From Xenorhabdus beddingii (GTDB lineage Bacteria > Pseudomonadota > Gammaproteobacteria > Enterobacterales > Enterobacteriaceae): DNA of 64,000 bases. The translations under genes were made by a program, and so were the position numbers. The notes beneath the pieces are model-generated. The model was not told where the DNA came from. It made no database searches and worked only from the letters and a program-made list of their open reading frames with translations. Position 1 is the stretch's first letter; every line of letters starts with the position of its first letter. Location: positions 1 through 64,000 of the forward strand of contig NZ_MUBK01000016.1 of the NCBI RefSeq assembly GCF_002127545.1. The letters run 5' to 3'. Positions 27,109-36,882 of this stretch are shown piece after piece.

Positions 27109-28194
27109 ATGAGCGTCACTACTGAACCTATGCCAACAGCAAAACAGCCATTGAATGAGTGCGATATCAAAGCACATTATCGTCATATCCTGCGCCGACG
27201 TATTGCATGGATATTGTTTATCGTTTTGGTGATTGGTGCCTCTGTTGTACTGGATTTTACCATGGGACCATCAGGGTTATCGCTGCAAACCCTCTGGCAA
27301 ACACTCGTTTCACCAGAAAGCGTTAATGCAGCGACAAGGGTGATTGTTTGGGATATTCGATTACCCTATGCTTTGATGGCGGTAGTGATTGGCCTGTCCC
27401 TTGGACTGGCTGGTGCTGAAATGCAAACAGTCCTGAATAACCCATTAGCCAGCCCATTTACTTTGGGGCTTTCCGATGCCGCATCTTTTGGTGCGGCATT
27501 GGCTATTGTGCTTGGGATAGGCATTTCCGGAATACCGGATCAGTGGTTCATCTCTGCGAATGCTTTTCTTTTTGCATTGCTGGCGGCCTTGATGCTTGAT
27601 GGCATCACTCGTTGGACAAGGGTGGCGACCTCTGGTGTGGTATTGTTCGGCATTGCGATGGTATTTTCCTTCAGGGCGCTGGTTTCCATGATGCAATTTA
27701 TCGCCACCGAAGACACCTTACAGGGACTGGTCTTCTGGACGATGGGGAGTCTTGGCAGAGCGACATGGGAAAAACTGGGCATCATGATGTTAGTTTTTGC
27801 CGTGATTATGCCGATCTCAATGAGTAACTCTTGGAAACTGACGGCGTTGCGGTTGGGAGAAGATCGTGCCAGCAGCTTTGGGATCAATATCCGCCGCCTT
27901 CGTTTGGGAACCTTATTGCGTATCAGTATCCTGACTGCGTTAGCCGTTGCGTTTGTCGGTCCTATTGCGTTTATTGGTCTGGTGGCCCCCCATATCGCCA
28001 GAATGATGTTTGGCGAAGATCACCGTTTCTTCCTGCCGGCAAGTGCGCTGATTGGCGCATTAGTTTTGTCAATGGCCTCCATTGCTTCTAAGAATTTGAT
28101 CCCGGGAGTCATCATTCCGGTGGGGATCGTGACATCGTTAGTCGGTGTCCCCTTCTTCCTTAGCATAGTCTTACGCCATAGGGGGAATGTATGA
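27109..28194 (+). CDS. FecCD-family iron-siderophore permease
   Basis: The protein has 361 residues. After a cytoplasmic N-terminus there are about ten membrane helices. Typical blocks are IRLPYALMAVVIGLSLGLAG, MQTVLNNPLASPFTLGLSDA and FVGPIAFIGLVAPHIARMMF; the last is the loop that contacts the ATPase. There is a single permease gene, so it probably forms a homodimer, like BtuC. It starts 19 bp after the binding protein gene and overlaps the ATPase start by 4 bp (ATGA). Confidence 0.9.
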   Translation: MSVTTEPMPTAKQPLNECDIKAHYRHILRRRIAWILFIVLVIGASVVLDFTMGPSGLSLQTLWQTLVSPESVNAATRVIVWDIRLPYALMAVVIGLSLGLAGAEMQTVLNNPLASPFTLGLSDAASFGAALAIVLGIGISGIPDQWFISANAFLFALLAALMLDGITRWTRVATSGVVLFGIAMVFSFRALVSMMQFIATEDTLQGLVFWTMGSLGRATWEKLGIMMLVFAVIMPISMSNSWKLTALRLGEDRASSFGINIRRLRLGTLLRISILTALAVAFVGPIAFIGLVAPHIARMMFGEDHRFFLPASALIGALVLSMASIASKNLIPGVIIPVGIVTSLVGVPFFLSIVLRHRGNV

Positions 28195-28979
28195 GTCAGG
28201 GACTAAAAATCAATCGTCTGACGACGGGGTATCCGAAGCATCCTGTCATTCAAAATTTGGATGTCAATACCCTGCCGCGTGGTCAAATCACGGTGTTATT
28301 GGGACCAAATGGCTGTGGAAAATCCACACTTCTGCGTTCGCTGGCTGGACTGAATAAAGCGAATGGGGAACTACTGCTGGATGGGCAGGATTTAATGCAG
28401 ATGAATTTTGCCCAACGTGCTCAGAACGTGGTGTACCTGCCCCAATCGTTGCCGGCGGGTGTTCACCTTCACGTACTGGAATCTGTTATTGTTGCCCAAC
28501 GGGCATCAGGTGGCATCAGTAATAGCCAGTGTGAAAGAGAAGTGATGGATCTGTTACGCCAGCTTGGTATTGATCATTTGGCACTCAGTTACCTGGATCA
28601 ATTGTCGGGTGGTCAGAAACAGTTGGTTGGATTGGCTCAATCATTAATCCGACACCCGACTCTGTTATTACTGGATGAACCATTAAGTGCGCTGGATTTA
28701 AATTACCAGTATCACGTTATGGACTTAGTTGCCCGAGAAACACGCCGCCGTAATATTATTACCGTTGTTGTTGTCCATGATATCAATATTGCATTGCGTC
28801 ATGGTGATCATGTATTAATGCTAAAGAAAGGTGAATTAATTTCTGAGGGGATACCTGAACAAGTTATAACGCCTGAGAGCTTGGCGGAAGTTTATGGTAT
28901 TAAAGGCCGAATCGAGCGTTGTTCTCAGGGAGTACCACAAGTATTAATTGATGGTTTAGTGGCGAAATTGGCGAGTTAA
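28191..28979 (+). CDS. iron-siderophore ABC transporter ATPase
   Basis: The protein has 262 residues. Walker A is GPNGCGKST (near residue 40), the Q-loop is YLPQSLP, the signature is LSGGQKQ, Walker B is LLLLDEP with the catalytic Glu, and the switch His is in VVVHDINIALRHGD. It is of the FepC/FhuC type and powers import through the permease, to which it is translationally coupled. The neighbouring TonB receptor completes the path from the outer membrane. Confidence 0.92.
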   Translation: MSQGLKINRLTTGYPKHPVIQNLDVNTLPRGQITVLLGPNGCGKSTLLRSLAGLNKANGELLLDGQDLMQMNFAQRAQNVVYLPQSLPAGVHLHVLESVIVAQRASGGISNSQCEREVMDLLRQLGIDHLALSYLDQLSGGQKQLVGLAQSLIRHPTLLLLDEPLSALDLNYQYHVMDLVARETRRRNIITVVVVHDINIALRHGDHVLMLKKGELISEGIPEQVITPESLAEVYGIKGRIERCSQGVPQVLIDGLVAKLAS

Positions 28980-29044
28980 CATAAAAAAGATATTAAATAT
29001 TTTTTTAAAATTTAAATCTAATTAATTTAATAACTATAGCACTA

Positions 29045-29068
29045 ACAGGGATAAGTCATTATCCCTGT
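29045..29068. promoter_or_regulatory. palindrome between ATPase and TonB-receptor genes
   Basis: ACAGGGATAA-GTCA-TTATCCCTGT pairs 10 bp on each side. It contains GATAA/TTATC halves like a Fur site, but it could also be an RNA hairpin that uncouples receptor expression from the ABC genes. Confidence 0.45.
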
Positions 29069-29136
29069 ACTGTGGGTGTATGTCGATTATCCATATTAAT
29101 TTAAATAACTCTACTCTATCTGTTGGAGAATCGGGA

Positions 29137-31128
29137 ATGGTTGTTTTTGCAAAGAAAAAAATCGCAATAGGCATTATCACCGTTATTTCATCCAGTACTG
29201 TTTTGGCTGCTAACCATGATGAAGACAAAATCGTTGTAACGACGGCATCGGGTTTTCAGCAGAAAATTGAAGATGCACCGGCTTCTATTTCGGTTGTTAG
29301 CCGTGAACAGTTGGAAACTAAAGCCTACCGTGATGTGACAGATGCATTGAAAGATGTACCGGGTGTGGTTGTTACGGGGGGTGGTAGCAGCAGTGATATC
29401 AGTATCCGTGGTATGGCCTCCAAATATACCATGATCTTAGTTGATGGCAGACGTGTTGATACACGTAGCACTCGTCCGAATAGTGACGGTTCGGGAATTG
29501 AACAGGGATGGCTGCCACCGTTAGCCGCCATTGAACGTATTGAAATTGTGAGAGGGCCGATGTCTTCTCTCTATGGTTCTGATGCCATGGGCGGTGTCAT
29601 TAATATGATTACCCGTAAAGCTCAAAAAGAATGGCATTTAAGTGTGGGTACAGATGCTACCCTGACTGAAAGTAAAAATTCCGGCAACAGTTACCAGAAC
29701 AGTATTTATGCCGCAGGGCCGATCATTGAAGGACTGCTGGGATTGAGGGTAAATGGCCTCTATTCTCATCGTAATGAAGATAAATTCCTGGGCGGATTTA
29801 GAAAGCAGGAAATGCGCAACGGTGCGTTCGCTCTCTCTTTAACGCCAGATGAGAAAAATGCTTTTACGTTTGAAGCTGGCCGCTATGAGCAAGATCGTGA
29901 TTCAACGATTGGTAAGACCCGAGACTGTGGGAAAAAATCGTGTGAAAATGATACCAGCCGTTATAAACGCAATAATTACGCGGTTACTCATCATGGTATT
30001 TATGATTTTGGTACGACGACTTCTTATATTCAAAGGGATGAAAGTCGTAATCCTGAACGTGAAATGACAAACAATGAGACGGTATTTAATAACCATACGA
30101 CGTTTGTCTTCGACGATCACACAGTAAGCGTCGGTGGCCAGTATCGTTATGAAGATTTACGCGACAATGGCAATCAGTTACCTTCGGCTAAAGATGTTAA
30201 TAAATTAACTCGCTGGAGTTGGGCCTTGGTTTTAGAAGACGAATGGCAAATGGGGAATGATTTTGCCCTCACTGGTGGCGTTCGGCTGGATAAAGACCAA
30301 AACTTCGGCATGCATTGGACACCTCGCCTCTATGGAGTATGGCACACTGACGAGCAATGGACGATTAAAGGTGGTGTTGCTACCGGTTACCGTTCGCCTG
30401 ATTTAAGGCAGGTTGCCCCTAACTGGGGTCAAGTAACGGGTGGGAGTAAGAGTGACGGAATGATCTTGGGAAACCCAGCCCTTAAGCCAGAAAAAAGTCT
30501 TAATGAAGAAATCAGTATTATCTGGAATAATCAAGAAAACCTTAATATTGGTGTGACTATTTTTAATACTGATTTTAAAGATAAAATCACTGAAACTAAA
30601 GATTGTGATAAAGGCAGTGATAAACAAGATAAAAATCCTGATAATAAATGTCTATTCGATGGCAAGTATTATGACTTTATTAACAAACGGACAAATGTTG
30701 ATAAAGCGAATATCCGGGGTATCGAAGGCACCATCAATTGGGATATTGTTGAAAACTTATCATTAGCGGCAAACTATACTTATACCGATTCTGAGCAAAA
30801 AAGTGGTAAGTTCAAAGGAGAAGCGTTAAATAAAATGCCAACACATATGGCGAATGCCACCCTGAATTGGCAGCCGCTATCCGAGTTGGATACCTGGACA
30901 CGTATTAATTTCCGTGGTAAGACAAAAAGTTATCAGAGCCGTACTGGCATGAAAGATGGAACCCCTTCTTATACTTTTGTCGACTTAGGGGTAACTTATA
31001 ATTTGGATAAAAACTTACGTGTGTCAGGTGGGGTGTATAACGTTTTTGATAAACGCGTAACTCAAGAAAGCCATGATGCAGTACTCGACGGCCGCCGTTA
31101 CCATGTCGGCATCAATTATGATTTTTAA
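29137..31128 (+). CDS. TonB-dependent outer-membrane siderophore receptor (CirA-like)
   Basis: The protein has 663 residues from the ATG at 29137, which follows GGAGAATCGG; an upstream ATG at 29080 lacks a site and would add 19 residues before the signal peptide. After a signal peptide ending at VLAANHDED, the TonB box region is DKIVVTTASG. A plug domain follows (about residues 30-160: DALKDVPGVVV, SSDISIRGMASKYTMILVDG, RIEIVRGPMSSLYGSDAMGG) and then a 22-strand barrel ending in YHVGINYDF with the C-terminal Phe. Cys pairs in the loops (CGKKSC, CDKGSD...C) are typical of CirA-type catecholate receptors. E. coli has cirA next to lysP, which supports this call. The siderophore is unknown. Confidence 0.88.
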   Translation: MVVFAKKKIAIGIITVISSSTVLAANHDEDKIVVTTASGFQQKIEDAPASISVVSREQLETKAYRDVTDALKDVPGVVVTGGGSSSDISIRGMASKYTMILVDGRRVDTRSTRPNSDGSGIEQGWLPPLAAIERIEIVRGPMSSLYGSDAMGGVINMITRKAQKEWHLSVGTDATLTESKNSGNSYQNSIYAAGPIIEGLLGLRVNGLYSHRNEDKFLGGFRKQEMRNGAFALSLTPDEKNAFTFEAGRYEQDRDSTIGKTRDCGKKSCENDTSRYKRNNYAVTHHGIYDFGTTTSYIQRDESRNPEREMTNNETVFNNHTTFVFDDHTVSVGGQYRYEDLRDNGNQLPSAKDVNKLTRWSWALVLEDEWQMGNDFALTGGVRLDKDQNFGMHWTPRLYGVWHTDEQWTIKGGVATGYRSPDLRQVAPNWGQVTGGSKSDGMILGNPALKPEKSLNEEISIIWNNQENLNIGVTIFNTDFKDKITETKDCDKGSDKQDKNPDNKCLFDGKYYDFINKRTNVDKANIRGIEGTINWDIVENLSLAANYTYTDSEQKSGKFKGEALNKMPTHMANATLNWQPLSELDTWTRINFRGKTKSYQSRTGMKDGTPSYTFVDLGVTYNLDKNLRVSGGVYNVFDKRVTQESHDAVLDGRRYHVGINYDF

Positions 31129-31187
31129 TTAATCTTTCGCCTTCTTATTAATATTAGTTATTCTGCTTAACATTTAGGCATGATATA

Positions 31188-31230
31188 AAAACACCCCGAC
31201 ATCATAAAATTGATGATGGGGTGTTTTTTT
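31188..31230 (+). terminator. terminator of the TonB receptor gene
   Basis: AACACCCCGACATCAT pairs with ATGATGGGGTGTT and is followed by a T7 run. Confidence 0.92.
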
Positions 31231-31336
31231 GCTATTAAAATAATCACAATTAAATGGCAAATCGCTTACCTCTGTGCTAAAAACTTATCAGAGGCCGATC
31301 AACGGATATGATGGCGTTAAGTTCCAGTACTCACTC

Positions 31337-31482
31337 AGTAAGAGCCTATTCCATAAGGCTCTGTAGTGTCGTAAAAAATAATAAATTTTTAGTGTTATCA
31401 CGCTTGCTATTTCTGGACTTGAAGTGCAGAATGCGTGCACTAAAAATAACTGATGTGTAAATATGCATCAGTTATTTTTTTT
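31337..31482 (+). ncRNA. candidate small RNA or leader element ending in a strong terminator
   Basis: A hairpin AGAGCC/GGCTCT at about 31340-31362 is followed by a strong terminator at 31442-31482 (AAAATAACTGATG / CATCAGTTATTTT plus an 8-T run). No gene lies between the receptor's own terminator at 31230 and this one, so the segment may make a short RNA. No known family is recognised. Confidence 0.35.
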
Positions 31483-31795
31483 GCTTTGCGTTATTTTTTA
31501 CAACACCAAGAGGCCGGACCCTGTTCCGGATCGATACTACTGACCATAAGCAACCATACTTGAAACCGGGTTGCTGTATTGAGGAATGCAAATATGGAGC
31601 AATTATTCTCTTTTGCGCTAGTGCCAATTGGCGCTCGTTGCTGCAATGATGACTATGGGGCATGGCCCTCTGTTAGTTCACTCTCCTCCAATTTTTCTTT
31701 CTTTTCTGTCTATAGACAGATGCGAAGTCTACCCAGTAACTATCGATTAAGTAGTTGTATCAGTACCCAGATCGAAGTTATGGGGGATTTCGCTC
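31483..31795 (+). promoter_or_regulatory. long leader region of plaP
   Basis: About 310 bases with several stems (for example GCAACC at 31549-31554 pairing with GGTTGC at 31568-31573) precede plaP. A 75-codon frame (31579-31806) runs through it and overlaps the plaP start. An internal ATG at 31594 follows TGAGGA and would begin with MEQLFSFALVPIGARCCNDD. It could be a leader peptide that couples translation to plaP, or just an open leader. I do not recognise a known riboswitch. Confidence 0.4.
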
Positions 31796-31806
31796 ATGTC
31801 GCATAA
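31780..31806 (+). CDS. YoeI-like short peptide overlapping the plaP start
   Basis: The frame ATG...TAA reads MGDFAHVA and overlaps the first 11 bases of plaP. In E. coli the 20-residue YoeI (starts MGQFF, ends DHVA) overlaps plaP in the same phase. The shared C-terminus comes from the conserved plaP start, so this alone is weak evidence. The initiation site is poor (GAAGTT). Confidence 0.3.
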   Translation: MGDFAHVA

Positions 31807-33184
31807 TACCACCACGACTACACTTGATTTTAACCAAACCAATGTTGACAATCGCGTTCAGCTGAGAAGAACATTGACTCTATTCCAAGTAGTCATGATG
31901 GGGCTTGCCTATATGCAGCCAATGACTATTTTTGATACGTTTGGTATTGTCTCTGGTTTGACCAGTGGGCATGTTGCGACATCTTACGCTATCGCATTGA
32001 CCGCGATTTTATTTACGGCTTTGAGTTATGGAAAATTAGTAAAACGCTTTCCATCGGCGGGTTCTGCTTATACTTACGTACAAAAATCAATGAATCCCCA
32101 CCTTGGATTTATGGTAGGTTGGTCGTCTTTATTAGATTATATGTTGATGCCGATGATCAATGTCTTACTGGCAAAGATTTATCTACAGGCTTTGTTCCCC
32201 GGCATTGATCCATGGATCTTTGTGGTCGTATTGACTGCACTTATGACCATCTTCAATCTGAGTGGCATCAATGTTGTTGCGAATATCAATAGCATCGTTG
32301 TGATTATTCAGATTGCGGTTATGGTGATACTCGTTGGGCTGATGATCCGTGGTGTTTATAATGGAGAAGGCGCAGGAACGTTACTGAGTATTCAGCCATT
32401 TACATCAGAAGAAGCCCAATTGATTCCGATGATCACTGGCGCGACGATACTTTGTTTCTCATTTCTTGGTTTTGATGGCATTAGTTCATTGTCGGAAGAA
32501 ACACCAAATGCAGGTAAGGTTATCCCTAAAGCGATCTTCATGACCGCATTAATTGGCGGTGTTATCTTCATTGCGGTGTCTTATTTCTTACAACTCTATT
32601 TCCCAGATATTTCTCGGTTTAAAAATCCGGACGCTTCCCAGCCAGAAATTATGCTTTATGTGGCTGGTGCATTATTCCAGTATGTAATTCTTATATTTTC
32701 CAGTGTCACGGTCATGGCTTCTGGTATGGCGGCGCACGCGGGGGTATCTCGTCTGCTCTATGTCATGGGACGTGATGGTGTATTGCCTGAAAAAATATTT
32801 GGTTATGTTCACCCTAAATGGCGTACTCCCGCGATCAACGTCATATTGGTTGGCATTATCGCCTTATCAGCATGTTGGCTGGAGCTGGTGACTGCGACGG
32901 CCCTGATTAATTTCGGTGCGTTGGTTGCATTTACGTTCGTTAACTTGTCGGTGATCTCTCAATTCTATATTCGTGAACGTCGCAATAATACATTGAAAGA
33001 TACATTGAATTTCTTGATCTTACCTCTTCTTGGTGCTGCGACAGTCGGGGTTTTGTGGGTGAATTTAGAAGCTAATTCTATGGAGTTGGGTTTGACTTGG
33101 GGAGGCGTTGGTCTTCTTTACATGTTTTTCCTGACCCGTGGCTTCCGTCAATCAATGCCGCAGTTCAGTGAATCGCAAACGTAA
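31796..33184 (+). CDS. plaP: putrescine importer of the PlaP/PuuP type
   Basis: The protein has 462 residues and 12 membrane helices (amino acid-polyamine-organocation family). Blocks match PlaP closely: [56 protein letters not shown] and [19 protein letters not shown]. PlaP is the low-affinity putrescine:proton importer of E. coli, where it is needed for pili-driven surface motility. The position near sbcB also fits E. coli (yeeF). The ribosome binding site GGGGGA lies within the overlapping short frame. Confidence 0.9.
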   Translation: MSHNTTTTTLDFNQTNVDNRVQLRRTLTLFQVVMMGLAYMQPMTIFDTFGIVSGLTSGHVATSYAIALTAILFTALSYGKLVKRFPSAGSAYTYVQKSMNPHLGFMVGWSSLLDYMLMPMINVLLAKIYLQALFPGIDPWIFVVVLTALMTIFNLSGINVVANINSIVVIIQIAVMVILVGLMIRGVYNGEGAGTLLSIQPFTSEEAQLIPMITGATILCFSFLGFDGISSLSEETPNAGKVIPKAIFMTALIGGVIFIAVSYFLQLYFPDISRFKNPDASQPEIMLYVAGALFQYVILIFSSVTVMASGMAAHAGVSRLLYVMGRDGVLPEKIFGYVHPKWRTPAINVILVGIIALSACWLELVTATALINFGALVAFTFVNLSVISQFYIRERRNNTLKDTLNFLILPLLGAATVGVLWVNLEANSMELGLTWGGVGLLYMFFLTRGFRQSMPQFSESQT

Positions 33185-33493
33185 CGGAATAGTCAAGATA
33201 GACTTCAGGTTGCTGTTAATACCACAGTTATCTGAAAGATAAGGGTATACAGATACTTTTTTTGCAACAGCACCTTCGGGTGCTGTTTTTGTTTAAGCAG
33301 AAATAGCACGAAGAAAAAAGTCGCCGTTATATGAAAAACATGAAGACACAGTAAATGCTTAATAAATTTCAAACTGAAACGTGGATGAGAAATCAACAAA
33401 CTACACTAGAAAAGGTATAATAGATAATAATTTCGCCATGCCTGATTTCATCAAGAACCTGTTTATCTGGCTCTGCAAGGTAAGAGAACGATT
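33185..33493. other. region between plaP and dld
   Basis: It holds the plaP terminator (33266-33292) and the dld promoter region. No gene is seen. Confidence 0.5.
33266..33292 (+). terminator. terminator of plaP
   Basis: ACAGCACC-TTCG-GGTGCTGT is followed by TTTTTG. Confidence 0.92.
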
Positions 33494-35239
33494 ATGAATG
33501 ATGTTAAAAGCCCTCAAAACCAGCAACTAATTGCTGTTCTTACCCATATCGTTGGTTCCTCACATATCCTCACTGAACCTGGAAAAACGGAACGTTACCG
33601 TAAAGGTTTTCGTTCTGGACAAGGCAGTGCCCTTGCGGTTGTATTTCCGGGATCATTATTGGAGCAGTGGAAAGTCTTTAAAGCCTGTGTTGATGCTGAC
33701 AAAATTATTTTGATGCAGGCAGCCAATACGGGGTTAACGGAAGGATCTACCCCGAATGGCGATAACTATGACCGTGATATCGTTATCATCAGCACTCTAC
33801 GGATGGATAAAATCCAGATCCTTCAATCAACCCATCAGGTTATCGCTTTTCCCGGTAGTACACTGTGGCACCTGGAAAAAGTACTGAAACCATGGGGGCG
33901 CGAACCTCATTCAGTGATTGGTTCATCCTGTATTGGTGCATCCGTGATTGGGGGGATTTGCAATAACTCAGGGGGATCTTTGGTTCAGCGTGGGCCCGCT
34001 TATACAGAAATGGCACTATATGGCCGGGTCAATGAAAAAGGCGAAGCTGAACTTATTAACCATCTGGGAATATCTTTGGGGGATCAACCTGAAGATATGC
34101 TGACGTGTCTGGAAGAGCAGCGTTATCGTACCGACGATATTGAACATACCGAACGGGTTGCTTCTGATCATGAATATTCGCAGCGCGTCAGAGATGTTGA
34201 TGCAGAAACGCCATCACGTTTTAATGCGGATGAACGCAGGCTGTTTGAAGCCTCTGGCTGTGCGGGAAAATTGGTTGTTTTTGCGGTGCGCCTTGATACT
34301 TTTCCGGCAGAAACCTCTTCGCAGGTTTTCTATATTGGCACGAATCAACCTGATGTGTTGACGGAATTACGTCGTCATATTCTATCGAATTTCCAGCACT
34401 TGCCGGTTGCCGGGGAATACATGCACCGGGATGTTTTTGATATTGCACAAGTGTACGGGAAAGATACTTTCGTTATGATTGATAAACTGGGCACAGATAA
34501 AATGCCCCTGTTTTTCAGTTTGAAAGGGCGGATGGATGCCATATTGGGTAAAGTGCCCTTTTTGCCACCTCATTTAACCGACCGTGTCATGCAGGGATTG
34601 AGCCGTTTATTACCTTCTCATTTACCTGCTCGCCTGAAAGAATACCGGGATCGTTTTGAACACCACTTAATGTTGAAAATGTCGGGTGAAGGCATCAAAG
34701 AAGCCAGTGAGTGGCTGGAAAGTTATTTTAAGCAGGCTGATGGGGCGTATTTTTCCTGTACACCCGAAGAGGGAGCGAAAGCATTTTTACACCGTTTTGC
34801 TGCCGCAGGAGCGGCGATTCGTTATCAAGCTGTTCACAGTAATGAGGTGGAAGATATTCTGGCGTTGGATATTGCTTTGCGACGCAATGATCGTGAATGG
34901 TTTGAAACTTTACCGGCCGAAATCAATGAAGCGTTAGTGCATCGGCTGTATTACGGTCATTTTATGTGCCATGTATTCCATCAGGACTATATTGTTAAAA
35001 AAGGCACAGATGTTCACGCATTGAAAACAAAAATGCTGGAAATTTTGAACCAGCGCGGAGCGGAATATCCTGCCGAGCATAATGTGGGTCACTTATATCA
35101 AGCTAAACCACAGCTTAAGCATTTCTATCAAATCACTGATCCAACCAATACGTTAAATCCGGGAATTGGTAAAACCTCCAAGTTGAAGAATTGGGGCGGA
35201 GAATGTGGTTGTCAACCTGTTGGGCATCAACATGATTAG
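33494..35239 (+). CDS. dld: quinone-dependent D-lactate dehydrogenase
   Basis: The protein has 581 residues (E. coli 571). The FAD_binding_4 domain occupies residues ~40-250 (NTGLTEGSTPNG, VIGSSCIGASVIGGICNNSG), and the C-terminal membrane-binding lactate dehydrogenase domain covers about 270-560. It is a peripheral inner-membrane flavoprotein that oxidises D-lactate to pyruvate and reduces quinone. The closing CGCQP is typical. It stands alone with its own terminator; no lactate permease lies beside it. Confidence 0.95.
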   Translation: MNDVKSPQNQQLIAVLTHIVGSSHILTEPGKTERYRKGFRSGQGSALAVVFPGSLLEQWKVFKACVDADKIILMQAANTGLTEGSTPNGDNYDRDIVIISTLRMDKIQILQSTHQVIAFPGSTLWHLEKVLKPWGREPHSVIGSSCIGASVIGGICNNSGGSLVQRGPAYTEMALYGRVNEKGEAELINHLGISLGDQPEDMLTCLEEQRYRTDDIEHTERVASDHEYSQRVRDVDAETPSRFNADERRLFEASGCAGKLVVFAVRLDTFPAETSSQVFYIGTNQPDVLTELRRHILSNFQHLPVAGEYMHRDVFDIAQVYGKDTFVMIDKLGTDKMPLFFSLKGRMDAILGKVPFLPPHLTDRVMQGLSRLLPSHLPARLKEYRDRFEHHLMLKMSGEGIKEASEWLESYFKQADGAYFSCTPEEGAKAFLHRFAAAGAAIRYQAVHSNEVEDILALDIALRRNDREWFETLPAEINEALVHRLYYGHFMCHVFHQDYIVKKGTDVHALKTKMLEILNQRGAEYPAEHNVGHLYQAKPQLKHFYQITDPTNTLNPGIGKTSKLKNWGGECGCQPVGHQHD

Positions 35240-35267
35240 CTTGCTCTCATGATGTGAAGTAAAAATA

Positions 35268-35301
35268 GAAAAAGACAAAACCCCAGTGTTTGTCTTTTTC
35301 T
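35268..35301 (+). terminator. terminator of dld
   Basis: GAAAAAGACAAA and TTTGTCTTTTTC pair and are followed by TTTTTTA. Confidence 0.9.
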
Positions 35302-35367
35302 TTTTTATTGGGAATGAAATTTATATGGGTATAGAGCTGATATGGGAATAGCACTGATATGAAAGTT

Positions 35368-36798
35368 TTATCCTGCTATCTGGATCGCATAATCAACCAA
35401 TGCTTTTAACTGGCGGCATTTTTCTTCATCAGACTGATATTCAACAAAAAGTGCTTCAATAGTTGCAAGATATTGGCTGATGTTTTCCGGTGTTAACGTA
35501 TCCCGACGGTGACGCAACCAGCGCTGTTGCTCGTCATAATCCAGCGTTGCCGGATAGTTTCTCGCACGATAGCGGAATAACAGTGGCTTAATGCGTGTAT
35601 CTTGGAATGTTAAATCCAAGGCAGGCAAGTTCTGAGGGGACGTTTCCCTGATAATTTCCATAGCCGTTTTATCAGCATCACTGAAAAAAGCGCCATAGAG
35701 TTTAGTATCGACGTTATCAGATTCTGGAAATTCTTCCGAATGAGAAAACAGTTCAACAACTTTCTCTCTGATTTGCGGATGATTGCGTAAAATAGCCAAA
35801 TTTTGCTCGCATTGGCTGCGATCTAATCCTACTCGCTCTGCATCTTTTGGTCGCAAAGTATTCTCTGGAGCAATGATTGGGCACTTATTAATATGCACCA
35901 ATTTAATGGGCACGGGACTTTGGTCTGGTTGCAATTCATCCCGTCGGGTATACAAGCGTTCGCGTAACTCATTGGCGCTGAGTTGCAAAAGCGGAGAGAC
36001 ATCACCTGCCAGATCGCACATGATAACCGCATTACGATTACTCGGATGCCATGCCAAGGGAGCGATAAGGCTAATATTACTGCGCAGAGTCCCAAACATG
36101 CCCGATACATGAACCAGAGGTTTCATTTGTGGGATATCAATCTGATGGCTGATTTTCTGTTTGTTTCTTAATTGGAAAAAGTAATCGAACAGTTTAGGTT
36201 GAGCTTTTTTCACCAGCTTTGCCATTGCGATAGTGGCATAAACATCGGACATCGCATCATGGGCTTGAGTATGTTCAACGCCGTTGGCTTGTGTCAGGTG
36301 TTCCAGCTTGAAGCTGGGTAATCCATCATCGTTTTCTGGCCAGACGATACCTTCTGGTCGCAGGGCATAACAGGCACGTAATACATCAAGCAGATCCCAG
36401 CGGGAATTGCCTTTTTGCCAACTATAAGCGTAAGGGTCGTAAAAATTACGATAAAAAATGTTACGGCTGACTTCGTCATCAAAGCGAATATTATTGTATC
36501 CAAGAATACAGGTCTTGGGCTTGCTGAACGCGGCATGGATTTGGCGAGCGAATTCGGCTTCATTGACCCCTTTTTTCAGGGCCAACTGTGGTGTAATTCC
36601 AGTGATCATAACCGCTTCAGGATCAGGAAGATAATCATCAGCGGGGGTACAATACACCACTAAAGGTTCTTCAATGATATTGAAATCACTGTCGGTGCGA
36701 ACGCCGGCAAATTGAGCAGGGCGATCTAGGGCAGGGTGTTTACCAAAAGTCTCATAATCATGGAAGTAGAAACTTTGTTCTTCTTGACGGGTGTTCAA
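35368..36798 (-). CDS. sbcB: exonuclease I
   Basis: The protein has 476 residues (E. coli 475). It belongs to the DEDDh exonuclease family: FHDYETFG holds the first Asp/Glu, CILGYNNIRFDDEVSRNIFY the second Asp, and HDAMSDVYATI the catalytic His and last Asp. SH3-like and helical domains follow. It degrades single-stranded DNA 3' to 5' and takes part in mismatch repair and recombination, with SSB as a partner. The end QLKALVDYAIQIAG is conserved. Its neighbours plaP and tmaR are the same as in E. coli. Confidence 0.96.
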   Translation of the reverse strand: MNTRQEEQSFYFHDYETFGKHPALDRPAQFAGVRTDSDFNIIEEPLVVYCTPADDYLPDPEAVMITGITPQLALKKGVNEAEFARQIHAAFSKPKTCILGYNNIRFDDEVSRNIFYRNFYDPYAYSWQKGNSRWDLLDVLRACYALRPEGIVWPENDDGLPSFKLEHLTQANGVEHTQAHDAMSDVYATIAMAKLVKKAQPKLFDYFFQLRNKQKISHQIDIPQMKPLVHVSGMFGTLRSNISLIAPLAWHPSNRNAVIMCDLAGDVSPLLQLSANELRERLYTRRDELQPDQSPVPIKLVHINKCPIIAPENTLRPKDAERVGLDRSQCEQNLAILRNHPQIREKVVELFSHSEEFPESDNVDTKLYGAFFSDADKTAMEIIRETSPQNLPALDLTFQDTRIKPLLFRYRARNYPATLDYDEQQRWLRHRRDTLTPENISQYLATIEALFVEYQSDEEKCRQLKALVDYAIQIAG

Positions 36799-36882
36799 AG
36801 TTGAATAATCTCCATTTAATTTATTATTTGGTATAGATGATTAAGCATACCCGCGCCGTTGGCAAACGATATTTCTCTTCGT

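Noticed and set aside
31483..31795. lysine riboswitch or other known riboswitch upstream of plaP
   Set aside because: AGAGG and GCAACC/GGTTGC elements were considered, but the conserved core of the lysine aptamer could not be traced.
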